This document shows, in pieces, positions 12,701 through 23,840 of a stretch of 64,000 nucleotides of DNA. The DNA is from Hericium rajendrae (lineage: Eukaryota > Basidiomycota > Agaricomycetes > Russulales > Hericiaceae), in contig CM065886.1 of assembly GCA_033439255.1 (NCBI GenBank), positions 372,001 to 436,000 of the forward strand. Reading direction: 5' to 3'. The notes below the pieces were generated by a model, which worked only from the letters and a program-made list of their open reading frames with translations, searched no databases and was not told the DNA's origin. The position numbers were made by a program, and so were the translations under genes. Within the stretch, counting starts at the first letter, position 1; each line of letters opens with the position of its first letter.

Positions 12701-13563
12701 AGATGCTAAATGAAGAGATGCCCGACTGACGTGAAAAAAAGGCATGAATGTGTAGAATGTAATGCCGATCGAATTGGTACGATGACGGTGGGCAGCTTTG
12801 CAATCTGCTAGGACAAAAGTGTGCGTCCACGGAACAACCTTGGGATGACCTTAGAAACTTCAGAATGTGTTCCGTTTTATGACAGTAACAGTAAGCCGTG
12901 GTACCTGTTGACCCCGACGTATGCAGGTAGAGGACCGTCTGAGACGCTTCTGCCTCTAGCTCCTGCTGAGACGCCCCCGCTGCCGAAGTGAAGAGCATCT
13001 CCCAGTCTTCGGACAACTCGGAAGGATATTCGTCGGAAGTGCGCACGACCTTAAAGGTCTCATCTTGGACGGAGTCCGCCAATGAAGCATAAGTGGGGTC
13101 TGTGGCTAGATAGGAGGCTTTCGCAGAATGCATGAGATGCAGAATAGCCTCTGGGGAGTTTCGGGGCGATATGACGAGAGGCTTTCAACATTGTAGATAT
13201 CAGATCCTGGAAAGACAACAATGCGGCATCACGCACCGTCCACCGCAGCATGATCATGGCAATCATTGTCAGGTAGTATGAGTATCCCGTTCTTGCCAAG
13301 AAACCAATCACCACCTCCTTATCGCCCAGGGCTCTAGGCCCACGTCCCACTGCTGCTGTCAACTCCTTGGCACGAGACGCGATATCGGAGAGCAGTCGTC
13401 TCCATGTCAGATCTTGCAGGATTATGTCTGGATTAGGGGACGGATCAAAGAGTATGTAGCCTGCCTTTCTGTCTAGATCCAGACGCGCGACACGTAGGAA
13501 ATACTCAGGGAATGGAACACGTGGTGTGAAAGGAGGCTGGTATCGTCCGGAAGCAGGTGCCAT
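9793..13563 (-). CDS. NRPS-like adenylate-forming reductase (A-T-R)
   Basis: This is a three-domain enzyme that adenylates a carboxylic acid, loads it on a phosphopantetheine arm and releases it reductively as an aldehyde or alcohol. It belongs to the fungal alpha-aminoadipate-reductase-like family of basidiomycete secondary metabolism. Adenylation domain: IMLRWTPLVISPRNSPEAIL, LHTSGSTG continuing to HPKVVPWTH after an intron, VIMFGGAPLRNDIGNYLVQQ and SETGPLS. Thiolation domain: DLFQEGLDSLLAIRVRSAL, with the carrier Ser in GLDSL. Reductase domain: VTGTTGSLGSFF (NADPH site), KIYLLNRRKPSASL, FTFLSSVAAIAHW and YAHSKYAAEKI (YxxxK). About ten short introns all keep phase and no stop interrupts it, so it should be functional. 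A 60 bp in-frame duplication precedes the NADPH motif. Start at MAPASGRYQPPF; MRLLSCS just upstream is an alternative. Confidence 0.9.
10965..11084. repeat. Tandem 60-bp in-frame duplication in the reductase gene
   Basis: Two adjacent 60 bp units (10965..11024 and 11025..11084) are roughly three-quarters identical by eye. On the minus strand they encode CVPEKYMYAVTDTDD and SAPEKYVYAVTGTTG. The upstream (N-terminal) unit has lost the glycines of the Rossmann motif and the downstream unit keeps VTGTTGSLG. Confidence 0.85.
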
Positions 13564-13584
13564 ACTGCAGGATAGAAGACGCAA

Positions 13585-14687
13585 AACGGTCGTCGGCGGA
13601 GGCTGATTACCTTTATATCAGGTACAGATCTCTGATTTTGAAATGAACTCCGCAGACTAGGTAGTATATCGCCGGAGGTATTGAATACCGTATAGACTCT
13701 TTGCGGGGAACTGGCTTAAAGTGTTCGTAAGTAGGGCCCAGTGATCGATTGTTCTCGTCATGTCACCGTTCGCGCGCGTTACACTACGAGAGCGCGGAAC
13801 TTCTCTGATGACGTGGGTTGGATGTCATCTGCCCTCGAGACTTCGACCCTTGAAGCCATCATGCATCAGGTCCTCATCCCGAATATATGTGTATGCCTAC
13901 TCACGCACCAGCATTTCGAGGAACTGGCACAGAACCAGGATCGATGTGACATTTCCTTTCCTTCCACCCCGTGCCATTAGGAAGAGTCTGTTAGCGAAAG
14001 TAATCTGAACGCAGCGTGCGCGTAAGGCCAGCTATGTGGATCGACCCTGTGCCCACTACGAGGATTAGTCCCCTAAAAGAGGAACGCAGTACAGATAAGT
14101 TACTTTGAGACGAGAGTGAAGGGCTTACCTGAGTCGAGGGACCGCGACCGCAACTGCGAGCGCAGCCTTTTAGGGTTTTAAGGATCGGCAGATGTATTTG
14201 CGGAAACAAAGATCCATATGAAACAAGTGCTTCTAGTCATCTTGAGCGCATTATCCGTGTCAAATACGCCCATGATGTGCAGCGGGTAAGATCGAGGCGC
14301 TGGACGTCGTTGCCAACAGCGCCGCCGCTCCGAGTCGGTGAGTTGGGCGCCTATGTAGGCGCTGGTCGCTGACGCTTTCAATTTAATTTCATTCCATGCG
14401 TTGTAACCCATTCATCGTTAACATGCAGGTCTCGCCCATCATGAACATCTAAACACTGGAGATATTTCAGCGCCTCCAGTTGTGTTTCAGAGGCTAGCAT
14501 AACAATTCAACATATTTTAACCCAGCTTGCTGCGTCAAACAAACTGCCAAATCTCGTTGGCAACATTCGTGACGCTAGCCTGCCAACTTTGCCAATTCAG
14601 TAAATCCGTTCTTCAAACTTCAGTGCCAATTTCGAGCTTCATGTTTTCGTGCGCGTAATCATGTTTCCATGCACCGATTATCAATAT
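13585..14687. other. Gene-poor region upstream of the reductase
   Basis: This holds the reductase promoter and about 1 kb with only short unrelated frames on both strands. No membrane, zinc or enzyme motif is visible and no splice-joined exon chain could be built. Confidence 0.5.
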
Positions 14688-15128
14688 TTATTGAGAAGCA
14701 GGGCTTCCACCGACATGCTCGTGCGTAATTCCATCCTGTCTCAACGCCGACTTTATCCTCACCATAGCGTCATCCAGCAGCGCTCCTTGCTCCACCGTAA
14801 TCAACGCCCCATGCTTGTGGACACCACCTTGCACCTCATGGTATGGTCCATACAGGCCTGTCGGATACAGCCAGAACACCAAACCACATCTGATCTTCCC
14901 TGTCACGTCGACCCGGCCCTGCGACCTGATATAGCGCGCGACGGCATCATAGTCGTCGACATTCGAGATCTCGTCTAAAGTACCCGCCGCGAGCAGTGCA
15001 GTGAGCAGATCTTGGTGCTCCGTTCCGGTCGAGCGTGCTGCAGAGAACGGCCATCGCTGCTGTGTTTCTTCGTTTTCTGACGATTCCGCCTCTGGTAATG
15101 TAGGCGCTGGTAACGTACTCTGCTCCAT
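14688..15128 (-). CDS. Small unknown protein
   Basis: A single open frame of 146 residues starts MEQSTLPAPTLPEAESSENE. The first third is acidic and disordered. The rest looks folded: HQDLLTALLAAGTLDEISNV, DDYDAVARYIRSQGRVDVTG and KIRCGLVFWLYPTGLYGPYH, then a helical end, and the stop after GGSPASQ. No family recognised. Another minus-strand frame just upstream (15292..15130 region, LSQVHQAIHTLCAYFKNTFL) could be a 5' exon, but I could not find a splice that keeps phase, so the shorter model is given. Confidence 0.45.
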   Translation of the reverse strand: MEQSTLPAPTLPEAESSENEETQQRWPFSAARSTGTEHQDLLTALLAAGTLDEISNVDDYDAVARYIRSQGRVDVTGKIRCGLVFWLYPTGLYGPYHEVQGGVHKHGALITVEQGALLDDAMVRIKSALRQDGITHEHVGGSPASQ

Positions 15129-17558
15129 GGCACCCTTGGCACGAATTCGATTAAGATATCGGACTTGTCAATGCTGGGAAATGGTGGCGGCTGACATGAA
15201 GTTAACTCGTGGAGGAAGGTGTTCTTGAAATACGCACACAATGTATGGATAGCCTGATGGACTTGCGATAACAAGGTGGGAGCGACTGTCACTTTGCCGG
15301 ACGCTCACGCTGATCTCTTGTCAGCTCCTCTATCAGTATCACTCGAACCCAATTCGTCCGTACAGCGTCTCTCGGGATTATCGACCCTCAACTAGTAGAG
15401 TTGGTTTCCCACAGGTTATTCTATACTCCATCTGACATATGTAGGAGGTGTGGAATACTCTTCGAGGTAAGGTTCCACTGTGCTGTTGAATCACTGATTT
15501 TCTGTTTGGTCCCATGTTCTGCGAGCTGATTATGACAGTGGGCGGCAGTTCACAGCTTTTCTCAGCTTCCGCTGCAAGGATGCCCCCGGTTTGCGCCTGT
15601 CGTGTTTCTGAAAGGTAGCGTTGTCACTATGTCGACCAAACAGCTCGACTACATACTTATGTCAGTGTTTTGCACTTGAAGGAGCGATGGACGACGTTCC
15701 CCTGTGTAGTCCCTAACGATGATTTCAATCTATTTTGAACAGGAAGTTTGCACTGTATCATCAATTTCAGACTCCATGTTCCAAAGATGAAGCTCGGCGC
15801 TGTTTCTCAAGGTCGAGCGAGCTTCTGTGGAAGAAGCAACGGTCCCCTGGTTTTCTGCAAATGTACAGCATCCTTCCACGGAGAAGACGTACAGAATTCA
15901 GCAGATATTACATCTCCAGTCGACCTTGTCGGAGACGCTTATCCTTGACGCCCATGACGTCGGTTTTGGATCGCCTGCTTTGTTGGATCCTTCAACTAGC
16001 CCCCTACGAAGCTCGGTTTCTAGGATGATATTCATGGGTTTTGCAAGAACCATTGTTTGTCAAAGTTAGCATCTTTGCTCCCGTATCCTCATGAGGATAA
16101 GCAACGATGGGCAAGTCCTTCCTGCATTCTTCGCCGTGGCTTTCTCACCGCACCCTATCACTGATAAGCTCCACAGACACGGCCGCGTGACCATTCTGCT
16201 CTGTGAACAAACTCGTTCGTGTGGGGCTTGGTCAGACCAAGGCGTGGCCGCTGTCTCCAAATGGCGATGTCCTCGTCAACGCCGAGTCTGCCGATCACAG
16301 TTGCCGGACGCCCGAGCTAGCAGACCGCCCATCGCAACCTTGTTTCAACTTCAGGAGCATGTCTCTGTCTGATCCCTACAACCACGCTCATAAGTACACC
16401 AGCCGTGAACGTACTCTTCAAAAATCGAGACTTCGAGCGAAGATGGACGTCTCCCTACTATAGGCCATCTTCGCGGCGCTCTTCATGGAGAGTGTACTAT
16501 ACGGTATGCAGCGTCGATCTCCCCTGATGCGAGGCGTTCTCTTGGATTGTTAGTATGGAAGGTATGGCAATGACGACGAGAATCGCTACAATTTTGTCCT
16601 GAATAGGTTCTGCAACGCATGCAATACGTGGCTATCTTGTTATACGCCGGATGGATGAAGTCCTTCTCGTCAGAGTGGAAGATACATGGGTGCCAAGTGG
16701 CGCCCACTTTGATGATGAGAAACTGACGTGAGTCCAGAAAGATTCGAGAAAATGTTTATATGATAATCTGCCATGTCGTCTTTTCCATGTTTGAAACCGT
16801 GTTATATCATGTTAGTCGAGCAATCCTTGTGTCTGGTGCACCACTACAGTGTCAGCATACGGACACGCCGGTCAACGCCGGAGCTGGACAAGTTGCGCGC
16901 TCCGAGGCTTTTCAGCTTGCAGAAGCTAGACGCAGCTCAGCGTCAGGCGGAGTAGACCTAATTCATTCCGTCTTCCACGCTGCCTCGAGAAGACACGACC
17001 CCACTCTTCTTGGCTCTGTAGCTGGTGCGTGCCGGTCCTTCTGCACCAAAATGGACCTTGCACTCTCATGACATGACATGCTCGACCAATCAGAACCAGC
17101 CGCTGTCGAGGTATACGAGAGCCGCCCTCAAGCTGCCGCTTCTCAACGAGTCAAACGCCGGGGGCCGTTCCTGCAAAAGGGCATGTTTTGAATGTAGTTT
17201 GTCGATTCAGCGTTGCACGTGAAGCCATCCCGGCATGGTGAGCTCCTGGCGAGGCACCGAAAAACCGGCGACGACCAGATGGGAAAGTCGCAATGCGATT
17301 TGTCCCAGGACAGCCGTAGTGTTTCGCGGATCTGGACAACTTGGACAGCATCAACACCAGTCCGCTGTGAGAGGTCCTCGTTTTTCATTCTTGACGGTTG
17401 CTTGTCACTAACCCATGGTTTCAGAGCTTAACTAGATCATGATACGTGCCAGTCTTCCGGAAGTGCGACGTCGCCTATAATTACATTCGCCTCGGCTCCC
17501 GTGTGCTATTTCGTTGGCCTTGAACACTCCCTTCCGTCGCAGGGTCACGCCTCCGAAG
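15129..17558. other. Gene-poor region with one membrane-protein relic
   Basis: Apart from the dead exon at 16442 nothing here could be built into a gene. Short frames near 15.8 kb and 16.8 kb lack motifs and splice partners. The last few hundred bases must serve as the promoter of the seven-helix gene at 17559. Confidence 0.5.
16442..16500 (+). pseudogene. Relic first exon of a seven-helix membrane protein
   Basis: The reading is MDVSLL, a TAG stop, then AIFAALFMESVLYG followed by a GT donor-like site. It matches position for position the first exon of the intact gene 1.1 kb downstream (MGIPLAQAVFIALFLESVLY, also followed by GT). Nothing downstream of the relic matches the later exons, so this looks like the remains of a tandem duplicate. 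Confidence 0.7.
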
Positions 17559-18906
17559 ATGGGCATTCCCCTCGCTCAAGCTGTCTTCATCGCGCTCTTT
17601 CTAGAGAGTGTGTTGTATGGTACGTCGTAATCGATGGATGTCAATCAATTGCCCAGCCTCACCTGTATTTTACAGGCGTCGGCATGACGTTGGGCATTGC
17701 AACCATACTTCTCCTACTACGCCTACGTGCAGGAGGCGGACTCACCAACCGTTACCTTACACCGGTACTGATAGCCATGCTCGTTATCGCCACTCCTGTG
17801 AGACTCAACATCCTTCGCAAGGGTCAATACCCTAATTGATTCTCCAGCATATCTTGACTTCCTTTATTCGTATATTCGATGCCTTTGTTCTGGCGCCGAG
17901 TACTACGACAGAAGAAGCAGAATTATACTTCGCAAATCTGCACGAGCCCATGTTCAAGCTCAAAAACGTATGCTTGCTGCTACAGACAATATTGGGTGAT
18001 TCGGTAAATGTAAGGCCGATATCCCCCCTCCATTGACCAAGGTGTCTGACAGTGTGCCTACTCAGGTCTGGCGCTGTTACCTCATTTACGGCAGCAGACT
18101 AAAGCCAGTCATTGTCCCGCTCATTATCTTGGTGGCAGGCATAGGTAATCTATCGGTGTCTCCCGGTCATCAATTTACTTATGAGGAAGTGTTTAGTTTC
18201 CGGCTGTTCAGTTCAAGTCGCCATAGCACGCACCGCCAATGGAGGCTCTATCTTCAGCCAGGCAAACCAATGGATCAAGGCTTACAATTGTCTCATGATC
18301 GCCACGAACCTCTATTGCACCGGTACGCTTCTCGTCCTCCATTCGACGCTCTGTTCCATTAAAAGTTCCTCGCCAGTTGCGATTACCTGGAGAATATATA
18401 AATCTAGCCGGCATCGTGGGTTCACGTCGACCAACAATGTGACTCCTGTTCTAGTGGTCATTGCGGAGACCGGGGCCATCTACACCTCTGCCCTGATCGC
18501 TTTCCTTGTCGTATATCTATCCGGATCGAACGGGCAGTATGTCGCCATCGACATATTAGTCCCCCTCGTGGTAAGTCGCGCTGCTTTTTCCATCTGGGCA
18601 CGTCTGACATCGCGGCAGCCATGCATGTTCTGCCTCATGATCCTGCAGATCCACTACTGGCGCAGCGGGCAGGCGACGTATAGCGTCTCGGGTTCCAGCT
18701 CCCGCGGGGAGAACCCATGGGCCTCGGTGAGCGGCATCCGGCGGGCGTTCCGGAAACCCACGCAGACGCAGGCCACGTCCATCGCAATGCACCCCGTGCA
18801 AATCCAGATCTCGACGGAGGCGGAAGAGCACTTCTACCGTGAGGACAGCATGCACGGTGAGCTGGAGCGCAAGAAGGACGTGCCCATGGGTCTCGACGAG
18901 GTTTAG
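17559..18906 (+). CDS. Seven-helix membrane protein, Agaricomycete type
   Basis: Several exons separated by short introns encode an integral membrane protein of about 330 residues. Hydrophobic segments run in order: AQAVFIALFLESVLYG, GMTLGIATILLLLRL, LTPVLIAMLVIATP, NVCLLLQTIL, LKPVIVPLIILVAG, LMIATNLYCT, TPVLVVIAETGAIYTSALIA and IDILVPLV. The architecture matches the large multicopy family of seven-helix proteins found in mushroom-forming fungi, whose ligands and roles are unknown. Typical internal markers are VWRCYLIYGS after helix 3 and ITWRIYKSSR before the late helices. The cytosolic-looking tail is polar and ends ERKKDVPMGLDEV. The start sits on the exon that matches the neighbouring relic. 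No function claimed beyond membrane protein. Confidence 0.75.
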
Positions 18907-19076
18907 GCGTTAGTATCGGATGTATTGACTCCCCTGTGGATTAGATGTACTGCTGGAATGTAGGATTATGCGCTTGACGTTTTTATTGGTTGTATGTTTT
19001 GCTATGCTGCTTATCATGGACTCAATGCGAACAGCTTCATGACATGTATACCGCTGAATCGTTTTCACTACCACTT

Positions 19077-20162
19077 TCAAGATCTGTCCCTATCCACTTT
19101 AAGCCGTGCCTCCCGCCACATAAACACCCCCATCACCGCCGCACCCGGTCCAACCACGACAGTCGCCGCGACGTGCCACCCGAAGATCGCAACCAGCTCC
19201 TTCCGATTGCGTGCGAACCACAACGATGCAAGCATCGCCGACCCGAAGAAGAACGTGCCGTCCCACTGCAAGAACTGCATGACGGACTCGGCGAGCGTCT
19301 CAGCGATCGGCACAGGCTGCGGAATCCGCGGAAGAAACTGCTGCTTGACCGCCGCGAGGTCGAACCGCAGGTGCCACAGTACGCCCGCATGTACGACCGC
19401 GCAGATCGTGAAGGCGGCACCCAGCGTAAGCTGCACGACGGCGTGCCCCCCACGCAGCGACCCCGTGCGGCGCGACGATGCAACGAGCCGGCGCGCGAGC
19501 AGATAGCCCTGCTGCAGGAAGGCCATCCAGAGCGGGAACGGCTGCCACAGTGCGGTGAGGCGCGGCCCGCCCGGCGCGTACATCAACGCGGTCGGGATCA
19601 CGAACCCGCCGAGCCATCCGCCGAGCACCGCCTTCGCGCTGATGCGATCGATGCGCGCGGCGCGCGCTGACAGGCGGTGGCCCCCGGACAGGAGGAACGC
19701 GAGCCAGAAGAGCGGCAATACGATGCCCGCGCCTACGAGCTGGTAGAGCAGACCAATGGCCACCGGAAACGCCGCGGCGCGGGGGCGGCCGACGCGCGCG
19801 GCCTCGAGGGGCAGCAGGAGTGCCATTGCGCCCATGCATGCGAGGAACTCGATAGTGAGTGGGAGGCTCTCTGATGTGAGGGATGCCTCGAAGAAGGATA
19901 CGTAAAAGCAGAGGCCGATGTCGAGCGGTGCGAATCCGGTGTAAGCCACGTCGTTGGGGCCCGTGAAGTCGGGCGGGCATTGGAACGTGAGTCTATCGGC
20001 GCCGCCCGTAGCGGTAATGCCGCCGATGAGCAGCACGAAAGCGAGCGCAGAGAGGATCGGGAAGATGATAATGGCAATCCATTCTCGGGGATCAAGCTGC
20101 GTGAGTGGGTATGCTTCAAATCCTCGAATGACGGACTTACCTGTTGGTCCAAGACGCGGCAT
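19077..20162 (-). CDS. Polytopic membrane protein, paralogue 1 (possible AscI-type)
   Basis: An uninterrupted 361-residue frame begins MPRLGPTGKSVIRGFE. It has about eight hydrophobic helices, for example WIAIIIFPILSALAFVLLIG, AAAFPVAIGLLYQLVGAGIV and WQPFPLWMAFLQQGYLLAR. The end is strongly conserved with its neighbour: MQFLQWDGTFFFG, LASLWFA, GWHVAATVVVGPGAAVMGVF. YTGFAPLDIGLCFYVSFFEA also marks both. An intron may lie in the first 60 codons: a GTAAGT and a later AG could remove GKSVIRGFEAYPLTQLDPR, giving a short first exon like the paralogue's. The layout recalls fungal integral-membrane proteins of terpenoid clusters, including the AscI-type terpene cyclase family, but that is from memory and unproven. 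Neighbouring reductase fits a metabolite role. Confidence 0.7.
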   Translation of the reverse strand: MPRLGPTGKSVIRGFEAYPLTQLDPREWIAIIIFPILSALAFVLLIGGITATGGADRLTFQCPPDFTGPNDVAYTGFAPLDIGLCFYVSFFEASLTSESLPLTIEFLACMGAMALLLPLEAARVGRPRAAAFPVAIGLLYQLVGAGIVLPLFWLAFLLSGGHRLSARAARIDRISAKAVLGGWLGGFVIPTALMYAPGGPRLTALWQPFPLWMAFLQQGYLLARRLVASSRRTGSLRGGHAVVQLTLGAAFTICAVVHAGVLWHLRFDLAAVKQQFLPRIPQPVPIAETLAESVMQFLQWDGTFFFGSAMLASLWFARNRKELVAIFGWHVAATVVVGPGAAVMGVFMWREARLKVDRDRS

Positions 20163-20814
20163 GGTCGCGTTTTTATTGACGAAAGGAAGACCGGACGAGC
20201 GCGCTCTGACGGATTGAAACTGGAAATGTTATGCTTCCTGATAAGGACCTCGGCTCTTGCTTCGTTGCGAACAGATTGACCCTGACGCCCATAGGCGCCC
20301 ACATCATATGATAGGCCCTCATTGTCGTAAGCGCCCTCAGCTCATGTCGATTGTTAAAAAACATTTGGTTAACATGCCTGTTATCCACTTTCCAGCGTAC
20401 GTGAAGCAGCACAAGCCGTCGTAGATTGGTTTCAGATCCAAGAGGTTTCAGGTCGACATGTCCACTTGATTCCTGCCTGCACCTCAACGGCCTCAACGCC
20501 GAGGCCAGACGCTGACCGTGGGTAAGGACAGTCTTGATGGGAACTCCAGAGAAGATATGAAGGGCTCAGGAGATACATGGAAGGTGATTCGTGCTAGAAA
20601 TGTCAGAGCACCAGGACAGCGAGCAGCAGAGGTGATGATGGAAGCACAAGCTAAACATAAAGCGATGTACGGTAGTGTACAAAGTACATTTTGACCGGCC
20701 GGACTGCGGTTCGCAAATCAGTCAACAACGGCAGGCATCGCAATTGAGGCCGCATCGGACGCACCTCTGCCCTACAAGCGCATCCACACCCAGAATCGGC
20801 GCTCCCCCCCACTC
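20163..20814. other. Spacer between the tandem membrane-protein genes
   Basis: This 650 bp spacer holds the promoter of paralogue 1 and the 3' end of paralogue 2. Only short frames occur and no repeat or RNA gene was seen. Confidence 0.5.
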
Positions 20815-21899
20815 TCATTGACCCTTCCTACCCCTACCTCGATCTTGACTGCCTCTATTCAACCGCGCCTCTCTCCACATGAACACACCTACAACAGCCG
20901 CACCCGGCCCAAATGCGACGGTTGCGGCTACATTCCACAACAGGATCGTGACTAGCTGAGGCAAGCTTTCTGCGAACCAAAGGGTCGCGAGCTCCGTGGC
21001 ACCAAAGAAGAAAGTCCCATCCCACTGCAGGAACTGCATGGTCGCGGTGCTTAACGGAGTAGAACCCGCACTGGGTTCAATGACCGGGACAAAGTAGTGC
21101 TTGATCGCAGCGACATTGCCCCACAAGTGGTACATCACCGCGACGTGCCCGACTGCCGACACGAGGAACGTGAGGAGGTACGTGAGCTGCGTTACACGGT
21201 ATCCAGACTCGGGATGGCGCGACGGGCGGCGCACGAGCAGGTGGCAAGTCTGCAGGATGGACATCCACACCGGGAACGGCTGCCAGATCGCGGTGACGAC
21301 GGCGTCCTCGAGCTCGTACATCAAGCCGGTGAGCACGACGAAGCCGATGAGCAGTGCGAAGAGCGTCGCCTCTGCGTGGGCGCGGGTGATCTTGGCTTGC
21401 GCGCCGGTGAGGCGATGGTGGCCAGCGAGGATGAAGAGGAGGCAGTAGACGGGGAAGGCGGCGCCTGCTCCGAATAACTGGTAGGCGATGCCGATAAGGA
21501 TTGGGAAGGCGAGCACGATGGATCGGCCTTGTCTCGAGGCCTCGATCATAGGCAAGGGCACCAGTGCGGCCATGGAGGTCGCGAATTCGACGTTCAGGGG
21601 GAGGTTGTCGGGGTGCAGAGCTGCCTCAAAGAAGGAGACAAGGATGCAAAGCGTTCCGTCTATTGACATAAGGCCGGTATAGGAGAGCGCATTTGGACCT
21701 CTGCCTTGAGGAGGACATTGGTTTGCGAGTTGGGCAGCACCGCCCGACTTGGCGAGGTTGCCCATCAGGAAGTGAAAGGCAATGGCGGATAGTGTGGGGA
21801 AGACAATGAGAGGGATCCATACTTTCCATGCATCGTGAGCTTAAGCTGACCACCCATCGACGTAACGAACGACATACCCCTAAATATGCCTGGCAACAT
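20815..21899 (-). CDS. Polytopic membrane protein, paralogue 2
   Basis: Exon 1 (21899..21878, MLPGIFR) splices through a ~38 nt intron to 21839..20815, giving AHDAWKVWIPLIVFPTLSAI and then the long frame. It aligns along its whole length with the gene 650 bp downstream: YTGLMSIDGTLCILVSFFEA, AFPILIGIAYQLFGAGAAFP, IWQPFPVWMSILQ, TMQFLQWDGTFFFGATELAT, LWNVAATVAFGPGAAVVGVF and MWREARLN. The C-terminus is basic (RGSQDRGRGRKGQ). The two genes are a tandem duplication with clear divergence, and both frames are intact, so both are probably maintained. Same tentative family suggestion and the same caution as for paralogue 1. Exon 1 is inferred from phase and the good GTATGT donor. Confidence 0.68.
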
Positions 21900-22187
21900 G
21901 ACTGCAACTTCGAACGAGCACTGCGGTGTTCGTGATGCGTGTATCCCTCTGCTTCTCGAGTGTTGTCAGGAAGCTGGGTGATTTGCGATGACAGTATGAC
22001 AGTTCTAGTTAAGACGATATTGTAGAGGAGCTTGAGGATGTCTCGGACTGTGCATCAAGCTGGCAGTGTATTTCAACACCGAGCCGCATAGCGTACTGAT
22101 GGTGAGCTGAGCCCTGGATAATTTGAACTGCCAAGCAGACGGGCGCTTGCCCCGGCTCTCGGCGATATATCACATGACGTTTAGCCC

Positions 22188-22196
22188 TGCTGGAGG
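22188..22196. repeat. Left target-site duplication of transposon copy A
   Basis: TGCTGGAGG directly precedes the element. The same 9 bp follows the other end at 28939..28947; counting two preceding C residues the match is 11 bp (22186..22196 and 28937..28947). A 9 bp duplication is usual for MULE-type transposases. Confidence 0.75.
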
Positions 22197-22205
22197 CGAA
22201 AAACG

Positions 22206-22218
22206 GTCATACCAAGGG
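22206..22218 (+). repeat. Left terminal inverted repeat core, copy A
   Basis: GTCATACCAAGGG, perfectly complementary to 28917..28929. The outer 9 nt (CGAAAAACG) resemble the corresponding bases of copy B (GCAAAACG) better than the opposite end of the same element. Confidence 0.8.
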
Positions 22219-22568
22219 CTCCCGCCGCAGGCGGACCGAAAAAATCGGCCCAGGGTGATTTCGGAGGACAGGGCCGAACGGTACCCAGGGTTACGCAGGG
22301 CGGTCCATGGCACGGTCGGGAAAATCTGATCTTGTACATAATGTAACAACTTCTTGAAGTGCCGAGGCCAAGTAGCAGGGCCCTCGCTTGCTCCTGCGCC
22401 CCGAGATACGGTGTAGAGAACCGAGACTGCGTACAGATTGACTCTATAGAAACAGGTTGTCTTCCACGCATCTCTGACCTCGGTGCAAGAAAGGTAATAT
22501 GTGGCATCGAGCGCAGTGCTCCGCCAACTCTAATCACCACAGGGGCACGACGTCTGAACATCACCACC

Positions 22569-23380
22569 ATGTCCATCATTCTGCAACCCCGTCTTCGTCT
22601 CGAAGTTCCTTACATTGCATCCCATGTCCAGGATCTTCATGAGCACCTTGATATGTATTTCATTATTAGCTCATTGGGAAAGGACCCCGAGCCCGAGAAC
22701 TGCACATTCCGCAGAAGAGCGGGCTTCAATTCATTCATCTACTGTGACAACACACCCTCCTCCATCCAGAATGGCGGCATCGAGTTCAGCGGCTCTGCCG
22801 TTGTGTTTGAAATCGACGGGCGCATCAAGCGTGATTTTTGCTTCTTCACAAAGGACGCGGATCGCGATCACCCTGTCCAGTGCGACGTAGACCGGAAGCC
22901 GCCTCCGGACTTCGCTTCGTGCTGGCTCGAGGCTCCCGCCGATACAGCCGAGGATCAAGCCATTTGGAGGCACGCGTTGAAGCAGTTGCAGCAGATCGGA
23001 ATCCGCGCAAACGGTTCGGTGCACATGGAGGACTTTGTGATGCCAATGGGCACAGATGTGGATACCACCCCGACCGCTCTCCAGATTTACTGGACACCAC
23101 CGGTAAGTTGGATTGAAGTTCTTTCCTTGTGAATATTTAGATCACTTATTGTATTTCGTTTGCACGGCTACGGCATTGTACGTAGGATTCGCTCGATTTG
23201 GGCGCACTTCCCGTGTTCAGCTCCAATCATGAGCACATCACGATCGCCTCGCAGGACTAAATTCTGTTCGACAAGCCGGTCCGTGTCCGTTTCACGCTGC
23301 ATCTCACGCCGCCTTGCAACACCAGCGACGGGCGCCCGATCATTGGTGCTCACATGTTTTATATGCACGCACTTGACTGA
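22569..23380 (+). pseudogene. Transposon companion gene, copy A (in-frame stop)
   Basis: Exons 22569..23102 and 23186..23380 correspond to the two exons of the 252-residue companion protein in copy B, with the intron at the same place and phase. Exon 1 reads MSIILQPRLRLEVPY to LQIYWTPP. Shared blocks are FSGSAVVFEIDGRIKRDFCF, RDHPVQCDVDRKPPPDFASC, then WLEAP, WRHALKQLQQIGI and VHMEDFVMP. Exon 2 begins DSLDLGALPVFSSNHEHITI and hits TAA at 23258..23260, after which the frame continues (VRVRFTLHLTPP to PIIGAHMFYMHALD) and ends at TGA. The copy therefore makes a protein lacking the last ~40 residues, or none. Role unknown; no enzyme motif seen. Carriage by both copies suggests it assists transposition or host interaction, by inference. 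Confidence 0.75.
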
Positions 23381-23840
23381 CAGTATCCCTCCCTTTTCCC
23401 CTTACGACAGAAGTATCGACTTACCGGCTGATGTGCCGCCATGGTATTTTGTTCACTAAGTTCTCGAATGGCCTATTTAAATTTATTGTAAATCATAGCC
23501 TGTCTGTGTTCTGTAGCTAAAGATATCTGTATTACCACCTCGAGTCGAATTTTGCATCATGTATCAGTAGCTCTCGCCTATGAAATTGGGTTCCATGTAT
23601 CTAATATTGGTTGCCATGGCTGAATACGCGCTGTCGCAGCAGATATACGCGCTGACCGGGTGTCGCTGTGCAAATGTGCGAAGGTGAAAGTGGAAAGGTC
23701 GGATAGCGGCCTAGACGAGAAACGTCAGACCGCCAAACATTTACTTCCGTCTTTCAAAAGCGATGGAAAGCCCCTTGGCCTCCACTCACCTTTGTTTCCC
23801 TTCCTCTCACCGTTTGTCTTGCTGCCGCTGCTGTATAACG

